A stretch of 52,829 nt of DNA from Haplomitrium mnioides (Eukaryota; Marchantiophyta; Haplomitriopsida; Calobryales): contig JBNGIS010016942.1 of NCBI GenBank assembly GCA_049999725.1, positions 127,396-180,224 of the forward strand, read 5' to 3'. Both the position numbers and the translations under genes were made by a program. Below, piece by piece: positions 1-7,741 of the stretch (its first letter is position 1; each line of letters begins with the position of its first letter). The notes under the pieces were generated by a model, which was given only the letters and a program-made list of their open reading frames with translations, did not search any database and was not told the origin of the DNA.

Positions 1-216
1 TGAAATGGTATTGAGGTATTAGTGTAGAACTGCCCTGCTATGTGTGTGTATCAGCCGAAAAATCTGAGAACCAAGGTGAAGAACTGGTGGACAGGGGCAG
101 ACCTCAAATTGATGAAGTGATTCAATGATGCACCGCCACTTTGAGCTAGTCCTTCGAGAGAGCTAAATCCAAAAGATCAAGAAGAATAAGAACTGAAAAC
201 AAAATGAATTGTCGCT

Positions 217-378
217 GATCAGTCGTAAGGATCAGAGCCGAACAAGAAGGTGTTGTTGATCAGTTGAACAGATCAGAACCAAATAAGAGGTGCCTCAGAC
301 CAGTCGAGATGGGTCCGAACCAAACAATATGTGCCTTAGATCAGTTGAGAAGGGTTATAATCCGAACAAGAGGTGGCA
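217..378. repeat. 41-bp degenerate tandem repeat, about 4 units
   Basis: Units start near 217, 258, 298 and 339. Each begins with GATCAGTYG or GACCAGTCG, contains CCGAACAAG or CCAAATAAG and ends in a GTG-rich segment. Unit length varies by one or two bases. Confidence 0.65.
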
Positions 379-828
379 GAAGCAGAGGCCTCGAATCAAC
401 TAGGCAGTCCACAGGAATGGATGCCAACAAGTGCAAGTAGTCAATAGGATCCAAAGGGAACTAATGAGTGATAGGACCAGTACATGTCTAGGTCACAAAA
501 GAGAGGGCCAGATATCAGAAAAAGAGTCGATGTCAGAAAATGGAGAAAGCGGACACCTGCGAGCAAGATAAATGCCAGAAACTAAAAAAAAAGGAACACC
601 CGCGAACCAGGGTGATGCCACAATCGAGAAAAAGGGCAAGAAACGCAAGCGCTTGATCGGTGCCCCAAAGGAAAAACTGAAATGTGAGTGCTGGTCGATG
701 TCACAAATGAGGATTCAAGAAACCTGCGAGTGCTGCGAGTGTTGGGTTGATGCCACAAAGGAGGAGCCAAAAATGCGAGCCCCAATCAGTGCCAGACAAG
801 AGAAACTAAGACCGATGGCAACGGTCGA

Positions 829-1079
829 TGCCAGTAGATGGAGAAACAAAACGCGAGCCAAATCGATGCCAGGAACAAAGCTGCGAGCCAAATCGATGCG
901 AGGAACAAATCTGCGAGCCAACTCGATGCCAGGAACAAATCTGCGAGCCAACTCGATGCCAGGAACAAAGCTGCGAGCCAACTCGATGCCAGAAACAAAG
1001 CTGCGAGCCAACTCGATGCCAGAAGATGGAGAAACAAAACGCGAGCCAACTCGATGCCAGAAGATTGGAGAAGCAGAAC
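829..1079. repeat. 30-bp minisatellite with longer 3' units
   Basis: Five 30-bp units (853, 883, 913, 943, 973) share the core GCGAGCCAACTCGATGCCAG and differ at a few bases. Two longer units (1003-1040, 1041-1079) carry a GATGGAGAAACAAAAC-type extension, also present just upstream at 829-852. This looks like higher-order repeat growth. Confidence 0.9.
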
Positions 1080-1370
1080 GCCGCTCGCGGGTGCTTCAAC
1101 GACGGGGAAACAAGAGAGAGCAACGGGAAAACAACAAGAGAAAGAAAAACAAACCCTAAACCCCTCTATGGGGTGTTGCGTTTTTTGTTTGTTTGTTTTT
1201 TTTTTTTTTTTTTTGAGATTAGTGCTACAAAAAAAAAGGAAAAAGGAGAGTGAAGGAGAGGAAATAGCCGTGGGTAGATGCGCGCGTGGAAGAAATCGGC
1301 TGTGCTCAAAAAAATTTGCCGTTCGTGCGTTGGAGATTTCGTATGTTCTCTCTGTGTGTACTGAAGAGTC

Positions 1371-1386
1371 CGTCGTGCTGATAACG
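1371..1386 (-). other. Primer binding site resembling a tRNA-Ile anticodon arm
   Basis: Immediately inside the LTR the plus strand reads CGTCGTGCTGATAACG. This matches the anticodon arm of plant cytosolic tRNA-Ile, as I recall it, except for one base in the anticodon loop. The minus-strand element would therefore carry the complement, as a primer site should. The related copia at 24674-24689 has the same motif. Priming from an internal tRNA fragment is known for Drosophila copia, which uses initiator tRNA-Met. Use of tRNA-Ile here is inference. Confidence 0.55.
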
Positions 1387-1555
1387 TGTTGTGGTACACA
1401 TATCACACAGATAGAGATATCTTGAGAGAGCCGTTACACCATGCAATCATCCCCGCACGTAGTGGTAGATAGAATTCTATGTGAGGGGTCGAATGTCCCT
1501 CATATGTATACATCCATTCCCTTCTATATATAGGGGTATACTATGTTCTATAACA
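1387..1555 (-). mobile_element. Copia-type 5' LTR (169 bp)
   Basis: The block starts TGTTGTGG and ends CTATAACA, with the TG...CA termini of LTRs, and abuts the primer site at 1386. The 12027-24689 copia has the same order: primer motif, then TGTTGAAT. A TATA-like CTATATATAG lies near 1523-1532, correctly placed for minus-strand transcription into the leader. The partner LTR is outside the window, so no target duplication can be tested; the flank on this side is AAAAT. Confidence 0.65.
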
Positions 1556-1676
1556 AAAATGAAATTGGAAAGATGAAAATGAGCAATGCTTTATATACTA
1601 ATTTTGTTTTTGCACCAAGCAAACCTACGTGTCAAGAGCATTTTTTGGCGGGACAAGGAATTTTTTGAAATTTAGC

Positions 1677-1684
1677 TATAAAAG
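1677..1684 (+). promoter_or_regulatory. TATA box of the methyltransferase-like gene
   Basis: TATAAAAG lies about 180 bp upstream of the ATG at 1863. The inverted copy of this 5' region keeps the same box (7013-7020, minus strand) at a similar distance from its own ATG (6819-6821). That conservation supports it as a real core promoter. The untranslated leader would be T-rich. Confidence 0.55.
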
Positions 1685-2222
1685 GAGCGTTAGTGGAAAG
1701 TTTCTTTCCATTGTCGTGAGTTCAGTTTTTGGTTTTCATTTTCTAGGTATGATTTTTTTTGCATTTATTTGCTTTTTTTTCATTTCCGGCATTGAGAGAT
1801 TTCTAAACTTTTGTTCATTACATTTTTTACCTCAAATTCGACTTGTCTTTAGCATCTTGAGAATGGCATCTCAAGGAAATGTTTCCCGCCCTTCTCAACC
1901 AAAGCCATACAGGTATTAAGATGTTGTTAAGGCTCTAGAGCTTGAAAAACTTGAGTGGAATTGGCTAGTTAATTACTGTTCTTTGAAAGACTCCGATCAA
2001 CATCTTTGCCTTTTTGCTAGTGAAACTGAAAAATTCAATTTGGATGTGCTGGTTTAAATCACCATGATCCAAAAAGGCAAGAAAGCCAACATCAAGCTGC
2101 TTGTGCAGTCCTAAGATGCAATAACCCTTTACAGTGCAAATCGCAAACGATTTTCTTTTTCTGAAATGAAAGAGAAGGACATTTTTGTGAAGTATCTTCA
2201 GGCCACAAAAAAAGATGGCAAG

Positions 2223-2709
2223 GTAAATTTTGAGAACATTTTTCTTTTGTTTGTTTTTTGCTAAGTCGTAACTCCCATGGAGTCCAAGGCCCTGATCCAT
2301 GCGCGTTAGGACTTCAAAGTCCATCCCCGCTATGACTCTAAAGTCCATGCGCGCATGAACTCCCAAGTCCATACGAGCCAGGACTCCAAAGTCCATGCGT
2401 ACATGGACTCCCAAGTCCTTGCACACCTGAACCCCAAGACTCCATGCTCATATGGACTCCTATTGTCAATGCGCGCATGGACTTCAGAGTTTTTGTGCGC
2501 TAGGACTTAGGAGTCCTTGCGCTCGTGCACCTCCAAGTCCATGTGCGCTTGGACTTGGGAGTCTATGCGCACTTGGACTTTGAAGTTCTTGTATGTAGGG
2601 ACTCTCTTATGCATTGCACGAGCATAATGTTATTTGAGTCCCTGCGCGCAAAGAATGTCGAGTCTTACACTTTTGTTTATGACTAATTATTTTTTGTTTT
2701 TTTTTTCAG
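2223..2709 (+). other. Intron 1 of the methyltransferase-like gene
   Basis: The donor follows KDGK (AAG/GTAAAT) and the acceptor is a T-run ending CAG. Reading frame and phase are kept across it. Most of the 487 bp is occupied by the palindromic array at 2283-2640. Confidence 0.6.
2283..2640. repeat. Palindromic TGCGCGCA array, about 30-bp period
   Basis: Roughly a dozen degenerate units of the type GTCCATGCGCGCATGGAC, each nearly self-complementary, joined by short CTCCCAA or TTCAAA spacers. Variation is concentrated in the CpG-rich centre (GCGCGC, GCGTAC, TGCGCT). The array lies entirely inside intron 1. Confidence 0.8.
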
Positions 2710-4192
2710 TTCACTTAGTTTCTGGCAAATTTCATGGATAGCTACAAAGACACAAAGTGCGTCGAGCGCGACTTTATTAAATTGGCTATCCATATCAAGA
2801 TTCTAAAGCCCAAGTAGGGCGTCAATATTCAACAACTGGTGCCACATCAAAGCGTAGAAAATTTTTTAATTCACACAACAAGCCCTTCTGCCCAAAAGAA
2901 AAGAAAGGCAGTTGAGCCAGCTGAGGCTTTAAAAATGAAGAAACCGGCTGCCAAGAAGAAAAAGCCTGCTCCAGCACTGGTCATTGAAGAGGAGCCAGCC
3001 CCCTCAGAATCTACAGCAAAGTCATCTTCAATTGCCCTTTCGTCTTCATCACCAAGCAACTCGGGAAGGGAATCAGATCTGGAGTCAGTTCAGGCTCCAA
3101 CATCAAGAGCTAAAAGGCAATCCCACAAGGGGTTGCAAACTCTTTAGGAAAAGGAGCAGGTGGACCCTCAAACAGTGTCTGAGGAAGACAAGAACAAGAT
3201 AAGGGAGTTTGCAATCCAGCGATGCAAAGTCTGTGAAGAAGAAATCACAATAAAGCTGAAGAATTTGAATCTGCCTAAATTTGGAATGGACAACTCGAGT
3301 CCATTCCAGATTAGAAGGTTGAATGAGGATTTTTTTGAGCTTCTAACGTAGAGGATGCTCACAAACAAGTATGCGAATAGTTTTTTCATTGTTGTTGTTG
3401 ACCTAAAGTGTGGGTTAAAAGACAAGTCAAAGTTCGATATTAGTAACCTTGACAAGTATCGCTACTAGATTGCAAGAGGCAATCATAGTGCTACAACAAG
3501 GCAACTATTACTCACAAAATATGGAGCGAAGAATCCGGAATTATTGCTCTACCATCAGAAGCCTGCATTTATGTTATTGATGACAACTACGACCAGAGGT
3601 CCATGCTGGAAATGACCTCCATTCAAAAGGTTGAATATTGGCATCAAAGATTTGTCAAGAGTGGGATGGTGTCATCTCCAAAATTGAAAAGAGAGTTGGT
3701 GCTAGAAACCTTGAAGATAAAGCCCAAGTCAACACTTGAGAAGACCGTAACTTCTCAAGACAATTGGTTTTAGCTGGCGTTTAGAAGTGGAGAGCTCAGG
3801 GATCTACAACAAAGTATTTTTGCGATGTGGGAGAAGAATATGGTCAAAGGCTAGAAGCCAAAGGCCAAGGGATCTTTGAGAATGAAGGACATGAAGTGGA
3901 CACTTTGGAGGTCCCTTCAAGGTCTTCCTAATGAAGTAAAGATTTCAGTTTTGAAGTGGATGGAAATCGGAGAGCTTTCAATGGACGAATTGTCTCGGGA
4001 GACAGAGAGACATAAAGTTTTTGTTGTTATGGTTAAAAGTTTTTGTTCAAAGGTTTAATGCAACACTTGGGAGGAGGCAAGAGAGGAGTACCCTCTCCAC
4101 ACTGAGGAGTCCATGATGGCTGTTTTCTATTCAAGCTTCAAGAAGCTTTTGGAAAGTTCTTTTTACATCACGTTTATTTCTAGGAAGTTGCA

Positions 4193-4429
4193 GTGAGTTT
4201 ATTTTAAGTTGTCCTTTGCTTTCACAAAATAGGTTTAGAGTCCAATCGCGAATGGACTGCAAAGTCTTTGCTTGCAGGGAATGCAAAGTCAATGCGCCCA
4301 TGGACTTCGTTGTCCCTGCATGCTTGGACTGCGAAGTCATTGTGCACTTGGAATGCGAGCATGGAATTAAGTATCCTTCTCTAGTATAAAAGTTTTTCTA
4401 ATCTCCCTACAATGTTTTATGTTTTTCAG
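4193..4429 (+). other. Intron 2, with palindromic units
   Basis: The donor is GTGAGT after the SRKLQ-coding end of exon 2; the acceptor is TTTTTCAG. Between 4235 and 4375 there are about four degenerate units of the same family (for example CAATGCGCCCATGGACTT and CCTGCATGCTTGGACT). The unit type is therefore shared with intron 1. Confidence 0.5.
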
Positions 4430-5859
4430 TGTAGGGGGACAAAACTTTCAAGCATAAGTTGGCTAAAAATTTGACAGCAGCTGCAAAAGGATGAAAACGA
4501 TAAGGGGTCGAAGAAGCCCCAAAAGATCAAGACAAGCCTCCTACTCTTGTTTCCTATCCTTCAGCTTTTCTTCTTCATTGCCAAAAGACTAGGGAGTGGA
4601 AAACAAGGCACCAAAGCGGTGTTGTATCTCTTACAACTGAAGGAGTTGTGAGAGACTAAGACGAGGACTTCATGTTTTATGTTGATGGTCTCAACGTGGT
4701 GTTTTACCAAGTCCACAGAGAGGCCAATGCTCGACAGTTGAAGGGCTTGGTGAAACCTAAGTATTTCACTTTAGCTATTGCAGACATTCCTTATAGTTAC
4801 AACCTTAAGGAATGTAAGCATGATGATTCTGAAACATTTTCAAACGATGACATATTTTATATGGTTTCATCTTTTGCAGCAATTACAACAATGGATTTTT
4901 GGTCTTTTGTTATTATACACTTGTCGCAATAGTTTGGCATCATTGAGGATGCTCTTTTGAAGGTTTGTTGTATAATCGACCACGACGTCTGGTAAGTTGT
5001 TCTATAACTTTCTAGTTTTTAATTTCTCTTTTTCACTTTTCTTGCACTTTGGTTACAATATTTAATTTTTTATTTTGCTTTTTTCAAAGAAAAGAGCAGC
5101 ATTCATCACTTTGGTGGTCCCAGAATCACACATGTCTACAAATATTGGACTATGGGCTACTAGACAAAAGAATGGAAGAGGAGCATGAGGCTTTTTAATT
5201 TGCAGCATGCTCTTGCAATTGGACTTCTTCGGCAAATCATATGTAGTGTTTTTAGTTGTCCTGTGGTTTTTGCCAAACTTAAACACCCAGGAGATGATGG
5301 TCCTATTAGTGTTTATCAAAAGCCGCATGCATTTTGCAAATTTTTCATCTACCATAAGTCAACAGAGCAAGATTAGATCTTAGATCTTTGCTCAGGTTTT
5401 GGTATAGGCATTATTTGTGCTTTAAAACTAATGTAAAACAACATCAAGGTGGAATATGATAGACGTCAATCTATCTACATTCCTCAAAGGGTTTTGGAGA
5501 TGGCTTCTTTGCCATCTGATGTGACTATGTCACAGATAGTTTATGCATACCATAAGGAACCTGTTCTTCTTGGTACTCCAAGTGCTATTGGTGATTCTAT
5601 CGCAATATCTAGGACTGGAAAGTCTCGACAAGACTCTCTAGCGACTGCAAATGCTTAGCTTTTGGATTTAGATGAGACAATTCCTCCCAAGGAGGATAGA
5701 GCCTAATCATCAGTTTGAACAAATTTTTTTATTAATAAAGTATTGTTTTTACAAAGTTTTATTTGCCAAAGTTTCAACTTGTTGTTTTCTCAATCCATTT
5801 CAAGTCTTTTCATCACGATTCAATTTGGTGCGTGTAAGAATAGTTTGAAGTCAATTGCT

Positions 5860-6310
5860 AGCTTAAGAATGGTTTAGAGTCAATTACTAATCTAAGAATG
5901 GTTTAGAGTCCATGTGCATATGGACTTGGAGTTCCTATGCACATGAACTCTTGCAATCTTTGGTTGTTCACGCTTTACGTTCTTGTTTAGAGTCTATACG
6001 TACATTAGCTTTCTAGTTCTTGTTCGAAGTCTATGCGCACATGAGCTTTAAGGTTCGTGTTTGGAGTCCATACACGCATAAGCCAAAAGGTTCTCATTCA
6101 AAGTCTATGCGCGCATAGGCTTTAGGGTTCTTGTTTAGAGTCTTGGCATGTCTAGGCTTTAGGGTTCTAGTTCAAAGTCCATACGTGCATAGCTTTATTG
6201 TTCTTGTTCAAAGTATAAGCACGTATAAGCTTTAGAATTCTCGTTTGGAGTCTATATGTGCATAGACTTTAGGGTTCTAGTTTGGAGTCTATGCTTGCAT
6301 AAGATTTAAT
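5860..6310. repeat. Palindromic array downstream of the methyltransferase-like gene, about 46-bp period
   Basis: About nine units combine a palindrome such as CTATGCGCGCATAGGCTT with a spacer like TAGGGTTCTTGTTTGGAGT. The palindrome family matches the intron arrays, but the spacer and period differ. This points to independent local amplification. The remaining 3' flank (6311-6640) is plain AT-rich sequence. Confidence 0.75.
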
Positions 6311-6639
6311 AGCTACGATGCTGAAAGTTTGGTTCAGAGTCCGTACTCAACTAGACATCTACGTTTGCATATAATTGTTTTCATAAAAAGATATATGTTA
6401 AATTTATTTTTTGATGAATTTTTTGTATTCACAATAGTGTGAGGTCTTAATAAAATATTTCAATAACCAAAATGGCTGTTTTCTAGGGTGTTTTATATTA
6501 AAACAAATTTAAAATGTAGTCTCAATGTAAAAAACGCAATTTGTATTTCTAAAATGAAAAAAATCACAAACATAAAATTGATGTTTTTCAATACCAATTC
6601 ACAAAAAGTAATATTTTTGACTACCAAGTGAAACATGAA

Positions 6640-7140
6640 CTCAGTAGCGGTTCTTGGTTCAAAGTAGCAGCTATTTAAAAGTGTTGATCGAGGTCTTTCA
6701 AAGATCCACAATTAACTAGCCAATCCCAGTCTAATTTTTCTAGATCAAGAGCCTTGATAACATCCAAATATCTATAAGGCTTTGGTTGATCAGGTTTGGA
6801 AACATTGGCTTATAATGCCATGTTCTATAAAGTGAAAGTTGGTAGAATTTAAGGTGAAAAGTCTAAAGAACAAAAGTTCGAAAAAATCAAACGATTGAAA
6901 ATAGCAAAATAACAAGGAAATGCAAAAACAAGGATGACTGGAAAACAAAAAAAAACTAGAAAGCGAACTCACAATAATGGAAAGAAAATTTCTACTAATG
7001 CTCCTTTTATAACTAAATTTCAAAACATGTTTTCTTGCCAAAAAATGATTTGCGGAGCTCTTGACATGTAGGTTTGATTGGTGTCAAAAAAAGTTAGTAT
7101 ATAAATCATCGCTCATTTTCATCTTTCCAATTTTTTTTTC
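6640..7140 (-). pseudogene. Inverted partial copy of the methyltransferase-like gene 5' end
   Basis: The reverse complement matches 1556-2010 over the promoter, TATA box, leader and first coding exon. The start codon is at 6819-6821. The peptide carries PKPYRYLDVIKAL, where the other copy has PKPYRY-stop-DVVKAL, then a tryptophan-containing stretch and GSLKDLDQH before matching is lost near 6650. It already has a TAA four codons in. The two copies point toward each other. It could be one arm of a large inverted repeat or a fragment of a second gene copy; the sequence here cannot decide. Confidence 0.75.
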
Positions 7141-7741
7141 GTTTTCTTCCAAAGTTTTGTAAAAATTACTTTTAAAGCACATATTTAAGGTTGGCTGCAA
7201 GAGGTTGAGAATATTTTTAAAAATAGTTTCTATAAATAGTTGATTTTTAATGATCTTTATCAATGGCTGGAGTTTTTAAATGCAAGAAGAGGTTAAAATT
7301 CCAAGATTTATCTTTACAAAAAAATGTTACTTTTGACATCTAGGTTGAGAGTTGATAAAACTGCAATTCTTTGAAGGTAAGCGATGGACTACCAAAAGCT
7401 TCAAGTGTGATGGCAAGTTGATTGGGAAATAGACAGCTTTTGTTGAATTAGATATCTTTGCCCGAGAAGATCGAGAAGGTGAACTCTATGTGCGCATAGG
7501 ATTAAAGATTGAACCCTATGCGCGCATAGGGTCATGGAGTGAATCCAATACGCATATAGGATTAAGGAGTGAACAACTTGTGCACAAATGATCAATGAGG
7601 GAACCTAGTGCTCGCAAAGTAGTAGAGAAACAAACTTCGGCAAGCACAAGATCTTTGTTGTCGATCAAGTGGTCAAAGTTGAATATTTCTTTTGACTACT
7701 CCAACTGATCAACAGAAAGATGTTCAACTCAGAATTTCTAA
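7141..7741. other. AT-rich spacer with palindromic units
   Basis: No gene is recognisable. From 7478 to 7615 there are four units of about 40 bp around CTATGCGCGCATAG-type palindromes. One of them (7513-7532) is a perfect 20-bp palindrome. The spacer separates the inverted 5' copy from the DUF7869-like gene and could hold that gene's promoter; no TATA box stands out. Confidence 0.5.

Larger units (their letters stand above)
1..1386 (-). mobile_element. Leader and internal 5' region of a minus-strand copia element
   Basis: Read on the minus strand, this follows directly from the LTR and primer site at 1371-1555 and would be the element's untranslated leader; the rest of the element lies beyond the window start. 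It holds a 41-bp-type array, a 30-bp-type array and a T19 tract (1196-1214). The plant telo-box AAACCCTAA is at 1151-1159. Long open frames cross the 30-bp array on both strands, but they only reflect a repeat period divisible by three. No gag or pol motif is visible. Assignment to the copia element is inferred from adjacency to the primer site. Confidence 0.5.
1863..5706 (+). pseudogene. ParB-like / DNA N4/N6 amino-methyltransferase pseudogene with introns
   Basis: A spliced, decayed gene. Proposed exons are 1863-2222, 2710-4192, 4430-4991 and 5090-5706. Donors GTAAAT, GTGAGT and GTAAGT and pyrimidine-rich acceptors are visible; AATAAA lies near 5735. Exon 2 encodes a lysine-rich, NLS-like stretch (2930-2975), then a ParB-like segment with IARGNHSATTRQ (3469-3504), a frameshift, and YVIDDNYDQRS. 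Exon 3 encodes LAIADIPYSYNL (4783-4818), matching catalytic motif IV (DPPY) of amino-methyltransferases with the first Pro changed to Ile. Exon 4 encodes ILDLCSGFGIG (5377-5409), matching the SAM-binding motif I. Motif IV before motif I is the order of beta-class enzymes. The family modifies adenine-N6 or cytosine-N4 in DNA, so a ParB-like DNA-binding front end is plausible. At least 11 in-frame TAG, several TAA and one TGA, plus the frameshift, make it non-functional as read. Domain calls are by motif only. Confidence 0.6.

Noticed and set aside
1371-1386. tRNA-Ile gene
   Set aside because: Only the anticodon arm is present; acceptor, D and T arms are missing, and the site borders an LTR.
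572-1425. Long open frames on both strands across the 30-bp array
   Set aside because: The frames exist because the unit length is a multiple of three and lacks stops; they overlap in several frames and have no domain.
2283-2640. CRISPR-like array of palindromic repeats
   Set aside because: Units are degenerate, spacers are short and similar to one another, there are no cas genes, and the context is a plant intron.
2716-5658. TAG reassigned to an amino acid in the methyltransferase gene
   Set aside because: TAA and TGA breaks and frameshifts occur in the same gene and in all retrotransposons here; ordinary decay explains it better.
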